Shown here piece after piece: positions 26,565-34,346 of a stretch of DNA of 64,000 nt; position 1 is the stretch's first letter, and the number at the start of each line of letters is the position of its first letter. Source of the stretch: Pedobacter caeni. GTDB lineage: Bacteria > Bacteroidota > Bacteroidia > Sphingobacteriales > Sphingobacteriaceae. The position numbers and the translations under genes were made by a program. The DNA lies in assembly GCF_900129215.1 (NCBI RefSeq), contig NZ_FQUQ01000006.1, forward strand, positions 65,032 to 129,031, given 5' to 3'. Below the pieces are notes generated by a model. The model did no database searches, had not been told where the DNA came from, and saw nothing but the letters and a program-made list of their open reading frames with translations.

Positions 26565-27782
26565 ATGAAAACCAATTTCAGCTTGCTCTTCTACATGAAG
26601 AAGCCAAAGAATTATCAAAAAGGCGTTGCCCCTATCTATCTTCGCATTACAGTGAATGGTAACCGATCAGAAGTAACTACTGGACGTAGTTGTGAGCCTT
26701 CCCGATGGAATGCTCGTGTAGGCAGAGCAAATGGTAACAAAGAAGAAATAAAGACACTGAACACTTTCTTAGATCATCTACAGATCAAAGTTTATGAAGC
26801 CCACAGTCTTTTAATGGAAGCAGATGAAATGATTACTGCTGAAACACTGCGTAATAAATTCCAGGGCAAAACGGAAAAGTTTATGACTTTGATTGAAGTC
26901 TTTAAAGATCATAACCTGAAAATGGAGTCATTGATTGGAAGTGAATTTAAAAAGGGAACTGCGGAACGTTACCGGACCTCATTAAAACACACGATAGATT
27001 TCTTAACCTGGAAATACGAACTCATAGATATTGATATCAAAAAAGTAGACTATACTTTCATTTCAGAGTACGATTATTACCTCCGTTCTGTCCGTAAATG
27101 CGCAAACAATTCTGCGGTAAAGTACCTGAAGAACTTTGGTAAGATAATCCGTATTTGCCTTTCCAATGGTTGGTTAACCATTGATCCGTTCTTAAACTAC
27201 AAACCTAAAGTCAAAAAGGTAGATCGGGTTTATCTCAATGCCGAAGAGATTGAGTTAATAGCCAATAAAAAGATGGCAACTGAAAGACTAACTCATGTAA
27301 GGGACATCTTTTTGTTTTCCTGTTTCACCGGACTGGCTTATATAGACGTTAAAAATTTGAGGAGAATGGACATTGTAAACGGCATAGATGGCGAAAAATG
27401 GATTTCCATAAAAAGAGAGAAGACCAACACTCCTTCCCGCATTCCGTTACTGCCAATGGCCTCTGGCCTACTAAATAAATATCAGGAGAACCGGATCTGC
27501 TTAAATACCGGAATGTTGTTCCCTGTTTTAAGCAACCAGAAGATGAATAGCTATCTAAAGGAAATAGCTGACTTCTGTGGTATAGATAAACCAATAACCT
27601 TTCACATTGCCCGCCATACATTTGCAACAACAGTAACCCTACTAAATGGAATTCCTATAGAAAGTGTTTCAAAAATGCTCGGGCATACAAACATCCAGAC
27701 CACTCAACATTACGCTAAAATTCTGGATATTAAGGTTGGTGCTGATATGGCGCTATTGAAAAAGAAATATGCTGTGATTTAA
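26565..27782 (+). CDS. Tyrosine recombinase (island integrase, Bacteroidota type)
   Basis: 405 residues from ATG 26565; the open frame reaches back to 26415 but the promoter at 26511-26541 rules that start out. Residues 1-90 are the arm-binding domain typical of Bacteroidota integrases (NFSLLFYMKKPKNYQKGVAP; TGRSCEPSRWN), 100-200 the SAM-like core-binding domain, 215-405 the catalytic domain. Catalytic signs: HIARHTFATT (His-x-x-Arg), LGHTNIQTTQHYAKI (His and Tyr). The position usually holding the first Arg reads FTGLAYIDVKNLR, with Ala instead, as in IntDOT-like enzymes. It catalyses insertion and excision at the tRNA-Ser site 250 bases upstream. Confidence 0.95.
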   Translation: MKTNFSLLFYMKKPKNYQKGVAPIYLRITVNGNRSEVTTGRSCEPSRWNARVGRANGNKEEIKTLNTFLDHLQIKVYEAHSLLMEADEMITAETLRNKFQGKTEKFMTLIEVFKDHNLKMESLIGSEFKKGTAERYRTSLKHTIDFLTWKYELIDIDIKKVDYTFISEYDYYLRSVRKCANNSAVKYLKNFGKIIRICLSNGWLTIDPFLNYKPKVKKVDRVYLNAEEIELIANKKMATERLTHVRDIFLFSCFTGLAYIDVKNLRRMDIVNGIDGEKWISIKREKTNTPSRIPLLPMASGLLNKYQENRICLNTGMLFPVLSNQKMNSYLKEIADFCGIDKPITFHIARHTFATTVTLLNGIPIESVSKMLGHTNIQTTQHYAKILDIKVGADMALLKKKYAVI

Positions 27783-27845
27783 TCTATAGGACCACACAAT
27801 ATTTAACTCTTCTTAGCGTTTTTATATATGAGAGCGTTAATTTAT

Positions 27846-27878
27846 AAAGCGGGAATGGTCGGAGATCATTTCCGCTTT
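27846..27878. terminator. Bidirectional terminator hairpin
   Basis: Stem of 12 bp with one G-T pair (27846-27857 with 27867-27878; AAAGCGGGAATG/CATTTCCGCTTT), 9-base loop, between the convergent integrase and the gene ending at 27901. Confidence 0.7.
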
Positions 27879-27900
27879 TCTATTTAATAGAATATCGTTA

Positions 27901-28944
27901 TTATTCATCATTTGGTTTGGGCATATCATCATAAGGATATTCATACCCATTTTCATCTTCAAATTCACTTTTCACTATGTCGCCATAAATTACGTGACGA
28001 ACTTCATAGTCTTTAGTATCCATTGTTCCAACAAAAATTCTATTATGCGTGGGAACCTCTTCATAAGCTTGTTTTAGCTCCTGTCTTGCTTTCTGAGTTG
28101 GTTGTTTCTTGTACTCTTCAAAAATTCTTGCACATTTTGCGATGCTATTTTCTTTACCATTGAGTTCATTGTATTTGTCCATAAATTCATCATACTTATG
28201 GGTGATATCAACCCCTTCCCCAGACGTTACAGAAAATGATCCCAATCCTAAAATTGTAATAGTCTCACCAATTTTCGGGCTTGTAGTAATTTGTCCTTCA
28301 GATATTAAAAGTTTCAAATCATCGACTTTGAAAATTCTCTTTACAGGGATATTTGTAATCTCAATATATCCGCTTTTATAAACCGAAAGTTCTGCTAAAT
28401 ATGTTCTATTGTCGCTGTTTCTAAAGAAAACATTAAACTTTTCGCCATTTATCTTTTTGGGGAAGAAAGACTCTGGATCTTCATAGCGATATGGTTTTGG
28501 GTCAGGCATGAAATGCTTAGCGACTTCTGTCTTGCCAATCATTCTTGAATTATTGCCATTGTAATTGTAAAGGTTCTCAGTAGTAGGATTAAGCCTTTTC
28601 ACCAGCGAGTAAACATGGTTATAAAGTGTCTCTTTTGTATGTATCCAATCACCGTTATCAATATACCAATTTCCCAAACTGAAAATTGAGATCGCTTCCC
28701 CATCAGGTACAGAAGTAATAACCCAGTTTTTATTCAATTTTTCTTTGAACATTTCAAGGTCAACCATCTCCCAACAAGAAATAAGTCCATCACTATAAAC
28801 TTGCAAGTCAGTATAGTGATATTGCATGTTTAATATAATCCCTGGAATTGAGAAACCTTCAATAACTTCCGTTCGTGTAATTGTCGTTAAGTCTGTTGGC
28901 TCCGCCCCTTTTTTGGTTTTAAATATTTTATCAAATAGTCTCAT
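27901..28944 (-). CDS. Protein of unknown function (island)
   Basis: 347 residues, soluble, acidic C-terminus (EDENGYEYPYDDMPKPNDE). The N-terminus MRLFDKIFKTKKG recalls small bacterial proteins that start with a similar amphipathic helix, followed by beta-rich segments (LNMQYHYTDLQVYSDGLISCWEM; TYLAELSVYKSGYIEI). No family named. It follows the XRE gene by 32 bases on the same strand, which suggests a regulator-plus-partner pair such as those of island maintenance or toxin systems, but there is no toxin motif. Confidence 0.6.
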   Translation of the reverse strand: MRLFDKIFKTKKGAEPTDLTTITRTEVIEGFSIPGIILNMQYHYTDLQVYSDGLISCWEMVDLEMFKEKLNKNWVITSVPDGEAISIFSLGNWYIDNGDWIHTKETLYNHVYSLVKRLNPTTENLYNYNGNNSRMIGKTEVAKHFMPDPKPYRYEDPESFFPKKINGEKFNVFFRNSDNRTYLAELSVYKSGYIEITNIPVKRIFKVDDLKLLISEGQITTSPKIGETITILGLGSFSVTSGEGVDITHKYDEFMDKYNELNGKENSIAKCARIFEEYKKQPTQKARQELKQAYEEVPTHNRIFVGTMDTKDYEVRHVIYGDIVKSEFEDENGYEYPYDDMPKPNDE

Positions 28945-28976
28945 TGCTTATAAGTCAGATAATCATAAGGAATTTA

Positions 28977-29234
28977 CTATTTGCTTGGATTGTCATAATC
29001 CTCATTGAAAAACTCGCTTAAACTTACACCGAAGCAATTTAAAATATTGATCAACGTGCCAATAGTTATATTGGCGCTTCCAGCCTCATACTTACCATAC
29101 TGAGAACGATTCAAGTTATTTTCATAAGAAAACGTATCTGGACTTGTGTAACCTTTGGATTTACGAAGGCTTTTAAGTCTTAAACCTATCTTCTTTAATT
29201 CTTGTTCACTTGTTAAAAGATTCTTGTTTGCCAT
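28977..29234 (-). CDS. XRE-family HTH regulator
   Basis: 85 residues. The Cro/CI-type HTH covers residues 10-70: KKIGLRLKSLRKSKGYTSPD, then NLNRSQYGKYEAGSANITIG and LINILNCFGVSLSEFF. It likely represses its own promoter; repeated ATACTCC/GGAGTAT elements lie directly upstream at 29252-29301. It heads a two-gene unit with 27901-28944. Confidence 0.88.
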   Translation of the reverse strand: MANKNLLTSEQELKKIGLRLKSLRKSKGYTSPDTFSYENNLNRSQYGKYEAGSANITIGTLINILNCFGVSLSEFFNEDYDNPSK

Positions 29235-29251
29235 GAAATAAAGTAAAGCAA

Positions 29252-29301
29252 ATACTCCATTTTAATACACTCCATAAAAAGAGTATTTTTATTTGGAGTA
29301 T
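29252..29301. promoter_or_regulatory. Probable operator of the XRE regulator
   Basis: ATACTCCA at 29252-29259 and its inverted copy TGGAGTAT at 29294-29301, with two further related sites between them (ATACACTCC at about 29265, GAGTAT at 29281-29286). The cluster sits 18 bases before the XRE start codon, the usual place for an autorepressor site. Confidence 0.5.
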
Positions 29302-29374
29302 ACAAGCTATATCCTTATCTTAGAGTGTTAAATAATTATACATGCGATAATAAACAGTTATTAAGACATTAAGG

Positions 29375-29547
29375 GTCTTGCGGTTGCATTTCTGAAGCCG
29401 TAACGCAAGACAGCAGAATACCAAGCCTATTTACTAATATGCTATATTTGCATATTCCTAAAATAGGTGCGGGACTGCTGTACACTCGTGTTACGTAAGG
29501 CTTCAGAAACTTTTATGCAACCACGAGATGCAGTTCCGCACCTATTT
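29375..29547 (+). promoter_or_regulatory. Nested inverted-repeat region before the gene at 29582
   Basis: In the 347-base gap 29235-29581. Paired arms: GTCTTGCG (29375-29382) with CGCAAGAC (29404-29411); 29382-29399 with 29499-29522 (GGTTGCAT..TTCTGAAGCC against its complement, the right arm with six extra bases); AATATGC (29436-29442) with GCATATT (29450-29456); and 29461-29478 with 29530-29547 (18 bp, one mismatch). A TATATTTG box (29443-29450) lies in the middle hairpin. The set could be a folded RNA leader, a recombination or transfer site, or a protein-binding region. Confidence 0.55.
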
Positions 29548-29581
29548 CTGCATCTCCAGGGCTCAGTTAATTTTCAAAATT

Positions 29582-30181
29582 ATGAGCAACAAAAGAAACC
29601 TTCGGTACAATCAGCTTACAGATAAGCAGATCTTAAACCCTCACACCTTCATTGCGGACTTTTGCAGATATGAAATTGACATAGAAGCCTTCCGCACACA
29701 AATCCATGACCTGATCCGCTCTGCGTGCAGCACCATACAGCACGGTAAAAGCGAAGAGTATTTTTATAATTACAGATGTCTGCTTAAACTTTTAGAAGCT
29801 GGACACATCTTCTTTTGTAAGGGTACAAAGTTCTCACTTCACTGTGCTTCTTCCAATGCCTCACCTTGTGCAAAAGACCTCACCCGCTATTACAACGTAT
29901 TAATAAGTACCCATTTTAAAAGTCTTTCTCAGGAAGAGATTAAAAACACCCATTGCTTTTTTAAAGATTTTTTCAGTTTTCTAAGCCTGAACGAATGGCG
30001 GTTAATGTTGAGCCGGATCGTTGAATACGCCTATCGTCAGACAACCATTGATGAGGTCATTGAGGATGGAAGCGCGATGGTAATTGTAAAAGAGTATCTG
30101 GAAAAGCTGATAGAGGTCATTTACCTGATTGACATTACGCAAACTGTACTCTATATAAGCAATACCACCACCGTAAACTAA
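29582..30181 (+). CDS. Island protein of unknown function, possibly regulatory
   Basis: 199 residues from ATG 29582 (MSNKRNLRYNQLTDKQIL); an upstream frame extension to 29528 would read into the inverted-repeat region. Helical throughout; Cys-containing segments (SLHCASSNASPCAKDL). It occupies the place that RteC-type regulators have in Bacteroidota transfer elements and has a similar size, but I see no secure RteC signature. The gene at 30209 follows after 27 bases and is probably co-transcribed. Confidence 0.55.
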   Translation: MSNKRNLRYNQLTDKQILNPHTFIADFCRYEIDIEAFRTQIHDLIRSACSTIQHGKSEEYFYNYRCLLKLLEAGHIFFCKGTKFSLHCASSNASPCAKDLTRYYNVLISTHFKSLSQEEIKNTHCFFKDFFSFLSLNEWRLMLSRIVEYAYRQTTIDEVIEDGSAMVIVKEYLEKLIEVIYLIDITQTVLYISNTTTVN

Positions 30182-30208
30182 AGTCATATACACCCTTAAA
30201 CTAATGTT

Positions 30209-30475
30209 ATGAACGAACAGATTAGCAAATACAGGATCAACGAATATTTGTACAACCTAAACGTATGGCAATACCGCAAAGCAATACAACTTCTTCCAAA
30301 ACTATTGGGTGTTTCCTTAAACACATTTCACAATTACCGGAAAATCCTGATAAATGATGTTCAGGATATTCCCTACGAAAAAGTAGTCATCATGGAACAA
30401 TTGTTTGACTTTGAGCCGGGAACACTGGCAAGCCAAAATCCGGAAGCCCGAAGTTTAAAAGAACTCCTCCATTGA
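30209..30475 (+). CDS. Small putative DNA-binding protein
   Basis: 88 residues. The core KAIQLLPKLLGVSLNTFHNYRKI resembles a helix-turn-helix, with LGVSLNTFHNY as the likely recognition unit. It follows the 29582 gene at 27 bases and probably works with it in regulation of the island. Downstream, 30529-30567 forms a 10-bp inverted repeat that can act as terminator. Confidence 0.5.
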   Translation: MNEQISKYRINEYLYNLNVWQYRKAIQLLPKLLGVSLNTFHNYRKILINDVQDIPYEKVVIMEQLFDFEPGTLASQNPEARSLKELLH

Positions 30476-30528
30476 GTGTTAAGCTTCTTACCCCTATTAC
30501 AGCAGAGGCCTTTTCCGTAAACACCAGA

Positions 30529-30567
30529 GCAAAATCCCAATTGGGCAATGAGCGCAAGGGATTTTGC
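30529..30567. terminator. Inverted repeat between convergent genes
   Basis: GCAAAATCCC (30529-30538) with GGGATTTTGC (30558-30567), 19-base loop which itself begins with the palindrome CCCAATTGGG (30536-30545). Located between genes ending at 30475 and 30618. Terminator or protein site. Confidence 0.45.
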
Positions 30568-30617
30568 AGGCCGAAAATGCGCGTGGGGCAAAACTGCCCT
30601 TGTAAAATCCACCACCA

Positions 30618-31604
30618 TTATCGACTAAGCCCTTGGCCGTGATCTTGATTTCGACCTTTCCGTTTTTTTCTTCTTCTTTTTTCTGCTTCCTCCACTGGGC
30701 TTATGTCTAATCCGGGACTATACACTGGCTCCATCAGAATCTCAAAGAAATCGGAAGCAGTCTTGCCTATGCTTTGAAACATATCGGCTGTAGAATGGAA
30801 AAGACCTGCTGCCACCTCTTTTGCAAAATCATTCGCGATGGATTTGGAATGATAATTTCGTTCTGCACCAAATTCCAATGCACACAACTGCTCTTTTTGT
30901 TTTAGATCTCCATTCTTATGGATATTGGCATAAGCCATGGTATCTTTTAGTTGTCTGTCGAAATGAAAGAACTGATCAAAAACAGTTTCACCGGACTGCT
31001 TAAAAGCTACCCGGTGAAATTGTCCTAGTTTTTTGGAATGGCCTTCGTTCTTTCCTTTAGAATTGTTCATAGGACTCAGTTTAATCTTATTGGTAGCATC
31101 CTTACGGCTTACTATAATCTGGATGTGCATCTGCTCACCTTCTTTACACTCTCCACGCTTTTTAACGCCCTCTAAGACTTCTTTATCTTTATAACCATAG
31201 TAACGGTAATTTTCTACCTTACCAAACCACATGAGGTCTTTAGCGCTGTCAATTCCTGTACGTTTAAAATTCCTCGCATATTCATCCATTACTTTTTCCG
31301 CGTACCGTTTCAATTGATCCTTAACTCCTGCTGCTCCAAACCGTTCTTTCAGGAAGTTTAATTCCTTTTGACTTGGGCTGATATTAATCAGGAAGAATTT
31401 AGCATCAGTTTTACAAAGCTTTGCAATATTACCATCAATAGCCCTTCTGACTTCAAAAGGCTCTATATGCTGGCTATTGTGATTAAACCAATACTCAGGT
31501 TCTTGTTTATTGTACAACCTGTTTTCCTTTTCCAGATAACTGGTAAGCTCACTACTGCTCCCTTTATTATTTGAGATTTCACTATCGGTAATATTGATGT
31601 ACAT
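30618..31604 (-). CDS. DUF5712-type mobilisation protein (putative relaxase)
   Basis: 328 residues from ATG 31604 (MYINITDSEISNNKGSSSEL), one base after the stop of the btgA-like gene; the longer frame start at 31640 would overlap that gene. The opening with ITDSExxNNKGSS..LTSYLEKENR is the mark of DUF5712 proteins of Bacteroidota elements. A candidate relaxase core includes GEQMHIQIIVSRKDATN (His region) and Tyr-rich N-terminal half; the C-terminus is basic (KRRRKKRKGRN), fit for DNA binding. It probably nicks or binds the transfer origin together with the BtgA-like protein. Confidence 0.7.
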   Translation of the reverse strand: MYINITDSEISNNKGSSSELTSYLEKENRLYNKQEPEYWFNHNSQHIEPFEVRRAIDGNIAKLCKTDAKFFLINISPSQKELNFLKERFGAAGVKDQLKRYAEKVMDEYARNFKRTGIDSAKDLMWFGKVENYRYYGYKDKEVLEGVKKRGECKEGEQMHIQIIVSRKDATNKIKLSPMNNSKGKNEGHSKKLGQFHRVAFKQSGETVFDQFFHFDRQLKDTMAYANIHKNGDLKQKEQLCALEFGAERNYHSKSIANDFAKEVAAGLFHSTADMFQSIGKTASDFFEILMEPVYSPGLDISPVEEAEKRRRKKRKGRNQDHGQGLSR

Positions 31605-31605
31605 A

Positions 31606-32154
31606 TTACAGCCTAGCAACTTGTTTCCGGGTATTATCAATCAGCACCTCTTTATCTTTGCCGGAAGTCATCAACCCAAAAGAATCCCTTAGTCTGATAT
31701 AAGTATCCAGGATACTTAGAAACTTTACTTTTAGTTTTTCCTTCTCATCCACTTTATCACTAATCCCTTTTATAAATTCCTGAATTCTGGTAAGGCTTAA
31801 TACTTGTTGGTTCTGGTTCTTTAACGCGTCATTATTATACTGCAATACCTGACTGTTGAAACAGCCCATTATTGTCTTTTGAGATTCTACCATTCTGACC
31901 ACATCCCGTTTAATGGGAATGAGTAATTCTGCTTCCTGGGTTTTAATAAAACCGATGTACTCTTTCTGGCCTTTTAATATGGTATTTTTCAAAAGCTCAT
32001 CGTTCAGGTCTGTAGGATCTTTCTTACTTCGATAGAAATAATCAACCATCTGGTTAAAAACCAAGCGCTTAGACCTGCCTAGTTTCAAGGCAACCTTTTC
32101 AAACTTGATGGCATCTGATGCCGAATATTTTACTGTTCTTAAACTCTCCTGCAT
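31606..32154 (-). CDS. BfmA/BtgA-family mobilisation protein
   Basis: 182 residues. N-terminal ribbon-helix-helix-like part (KYSASDAIKFEKVALKLGRS) and the following FNQMVDYFYRSKKDPTDLND are typical of BtgA/BfmA proteins of clindamycin-resistance transfer factors; the rest is helical, coiled-coil-like. These proteins bind the transfer origin and assist the relaxase. The start faces a hairpin-rich region (32242-32365) which is the natural oriT candidate, and the gene is directly upstream of the DUF5712 gene. Confidence 0.75.
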   Translation of the reverse strand: MQESLRTVKYSASDAIKFEKVALKLGRSKRLVFNQMVDYFYRSKKDPTDLNDELLKNTILKGQKEYIGFIKTQEAELLIPIKRDVVRMVESQKTIMGCFNSQVLQYNNDALKNQNQQVLSLTRIQEFIKGISDKVDEKEKLKVKFLSILDTYIRLRDSFGLMTSGKDKEVLIDNTRKQVARL

Positions 32155-32241
32155 ATCAGTATATCTTTATAGCTATATCATTGTATAGCTGTATAAACAA
32201 TTATTTAGCACCCTCCCTGAGGATCGCTTTTCTTTTACTAA

Positions 32242-32365
32242 TGTGCTTTCAGCACACTAAAGAACCCCTGGAGGGTTCTTTAAACACCGTTTGCAAGGCA
32301 TACGGCAAGCAAGTAGGGCCACTGCCCAACTTCCGCTTGCTCCTTTTCCCGAAGAAGGAAAAGGA
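32242..32365. other. Candidate origin of transfer (oriT)
   Basis: Four hairpins lie within 124 bases beside the mobilisation genes: TGTGC/GCACA (32242-32246, 32252-32256); AAAGAACCC/GGGTTCTTT (32259-32267, 32273-32281); a larger stem GCAAGC/GCTTGC (32305-32310, 32335-32340) with inner AAGT/ACTT and GGGC/GCCC; and TCCTTTTCC/GGAAAAGGA (32341-32349, 32357-32365). Some may end transcription from the 32383 gene; their number and place suggest a transfer origin. No nick site identified. Confidence 0.45.
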
Positions 32366-32382
32366 CATAACTTGCAAGAAGC

Positions 32383-32694
32383 CTACCCCTCATGATCTGC
32401 ATCAACATCAGTTAACAAAGTAACCTGAGTGGCTAGCCTGGGATGATACGAAGGCTGGTAGTCGATGTATCCATGGCTAACCAGTTCTTTCACGCACTTG
32501 TGGTAGGTAGCAAAAGAATGAATCGCTGAATGCTTCATTAGTTCCCTTCTTGAAACCCGGAAAGGATTTTGACACAAGCCTTTGGTATAGCACATGAGTA
32601 TGGCCGAATAAAGGCTAAAGTGTGATTGATGGAAACGATTGTTTTCACTGGCCAACTTTAAAAAGCTGGTGAGTTGTTTTCCTGTATCCATCAT
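32383..32694 (-). CDS. Small winged-helix-like protein of mobile elements
   Basis: 103 residues. FRVSRRELMKHSAIHSFATYHKCVKELVSHGYIDYQPSYHPRL resembles a winged helix seen in small Bacteroidota element proteins near excisionase genes. Its start overlaps the stop of the upstream HTH gene by ATGA, so both are translationally coupled. Role: regulation or replication/excision accessory (inference). Confidence 0.6.
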   Translation of the reverse strand: MMDTGKQLTSFLKLASENNRFHQSHFSLYSAILMCYTKGLCQNPFRVSRRELMKHSAIHSFATYHKCVKELVSHGYIDYQPSYHPRLATQVTLLTDVDADHEG

Positions 32695-32957
32695 GAGTTC
32701 CCAATTTCGCCCAACAACTGAACAATATCCGTGTAGGCATAATAGAATATACCTCCTACCTTTTCATACCGTAGTATTCCCTTAATGCGCAAGTTTTGAA
32801 GCGTACCGGATGAAATCTTTAGTAGATCTCTGACTTCGGAACTGCGAAGCCACTGTTTGGGTTGCACATCCTCTGATTTGATGGCCTGTTTAATTTCCTG
32901 AATAAGTTCGGACTTGAACTTTAACAGTTCTTCTTTTGTTAGAACCTCGATTTGCAT
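32691..32957 (-). CDS. Excisionase-like HTH_17 protein
   Basis: 88 residues from ATG 32957 (MQIEVLTKEELLKFKSELIQ). The C-terminal half WLRSSEVRDLLKISSGTLQNLRIKGILRYEKVGGIFYYAYTDI is a MerR-like HTH_17 domain, standard for Bacteroidota excisionase and helper proteins. It likely bends DNA at the island ends to help excision or controls mobilisation genes downstream. The open frame extends to 33044 but the shorter start matches family length. Confidence 0.8.
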   Translation of the reverse strand: MQIEVLTKEELLKFKSELIQEIKQAIKSEDVQPKQWLRSSEVRDLLKISSGTLQNLRIKGILRYEKVGGIFYYAYTDIVQLLGEIGNS

Positions 32958-33059
32958 ATTACCTTCGTTATTAAGTTTACGGAGCAAATGTGGATCATAA
33001 AGCACCCGAAACCATGACCACAGGTTTAACGTGGTCATGTGCAAACCCTGAACCGGTTG

Positions 33060-33818
33060 TTATTTTTTTGTACCCTTTACAGGTACAATTTTGAAAAGCT
33101 TCCGTTCCGATTGGATCGAAGTTCCTTTTACTGGCTCATCATCCTTTTTGCTAACATAATAATTACGCAAAGTTTCAATGGGTATATCATTACCTCCATG
33201 CGAGAAATACTTACTGATCATTCTGGGATAAGCAACTTGGTGATCGTATTTTAAGAGATTCCCACCACCAGGCACTTCCAACTTTTCTATTTTTTGAAAT
33301 AAATCAATCACAGTGGTCAGATAACCTTCTTTGATCCAAATCTTTTGAGAGACTTCGTATGCCTTTAGTGCATCCAAACGGCCCTGAAGCTGTTCAATTT
33401 CTTTCTTTTGTTTCTGGATGATTTCTTCTTTTTCAGTAATAATGATATGGTCTGGCCTGGCATTCCATTGATCAATACTATTTAGGCATTTCTGGAACTG
33501 CTGTAGTTTTTCGACCCTAAACACATGTCTATCATGATAATACGAGAAAGGATCTTCTCCTTTCAGCCTATTAATTCTATTCTCAACAATTTCCCATATT
33601 TTAAAAAAGAACGTCTCTTCGTTACACGCGTTGTTTTTTAAGGCGTGTGCAAGATGACACATATAAAAGCTTTCAAATTCTGCTTCTTCGAGCTCGTATA
33701 TCCTATTTAAAAGATGATTGTCTTCATATTTTTGCCAAGGCCCCATTAGATTACCAATGTCATAAGGATGGGGTGAAAAATCCAAAAATTTGCGCGGTTT
33801 AAAGTAGCTTATTTTCAT
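33060..33818 (-). CDS. Island protein of unknown function with coiled coil
   Basis: 252 residues from ATG 33818 (MKISYFKPRKFLDFSPHPYD); the frame upstream to 33944 is Cys-rich and unlikely to be translated. Residues about 125-155 form a coiled coil (EKEEIIQKQKKEIEQLQGRL). The protein is soluble; such proteins are found near mobilisation genes in Bacteroidota elements, but no function is known to me. The gap 33819-34154 upstream (336 bases) is AT-rich and shows no gene; it must hold divergent promoters for this gene and the defence operon. Confidence 0.6.
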   Translation of the reverse strand: MKISYFKPRKFLDFSPHPYDIGNLMGPWQKYEDNHLLNRIYELEEAEFESFYMCHLAHALKNNACNEETFFFKIWEIVENRINRLKGEDPFSYYHDRHVFRVEKLQQFQKCLNSIDQWNARPDHIIITEKEEIIQKQKKEIEQLQGRLDALKAYEVSQKIWIKEGYLTTVIDLFQKIEKLEVPGGGNLLKYDHQVAYPRMISKYFSHGGNDIPIETLRNYYVSKKDDEPVKGTSIQSERKLFKIVPVKGTKK

Positions 33819-34154
33819 AAAAAACCCAACTAAAGTCACATTAAGGTAAATATCACAAAAACAACGCAACAAACCTAACTTAAGACAGAGACACATACCT
33901 ACTTCACTAAACTCATTAACCAATGGACAACAAAAAGCACACACTCCAACATGTTTAATATCCGATAATCGAATTACACGACTTAAATACTATTTCTATA
34001 CTAGATTTGATGAGGAGAGTAAATCAATGATTTTTCACAATTACCTAGGCAAGGTTAAAGTATGTTGTTAGAAACTAAGCAGTAATAAAAAAACATCTTA
34101 TAAAGTGAGATACATTGTATATAATATCATATTTTCGCTAAACTTTCAGCAAGT

Positions 34155-34346
34155 ATGAACCGTATCAAAGAGGTTTTAATTGAGAAAAAAATTAAACAAA
34201 AATGGCTTTCCGAAAAGCTCGGTAAAAGCTATAACATGGTTAACTCCTATGTACAAAATAGGCAGCAACCTAGGCTCGAAGTACTTTTTGAAATCGCCAG
34301 AATTTTGAAAGTAAGTCCAAAGGAATTAATTAATAATATTGAATGA
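34155..34346 (+). CDS. XRE-family HTH regulator of defence operon
   Basis: 63 residues, the minimal Cro/CI HTH: IKEVLIEKKIKQKWLSEKLG, then KSYNMVNSYVQNRQQPRLEV and ILKVSPKELI. It overlaps the HsdM start by four bases (ATGA), so it is coupled to the methyltransferase and likely works as a controller protein of the restriction unit, delaying expression of the nuclease side, as C proteins do. Confidence 0.88.
   Translation: MNRIKEVLIEKKIKQKWLSEKLGKSYNMVNSYVQNRQQPRLEVLFEIARILKVSPKELINNIE

Noticed and set aside
29582..30181. RteC-type regulator
   Set aside because: Size and place fit, but I could not see a secure RteC signature, so it was left as unknown.
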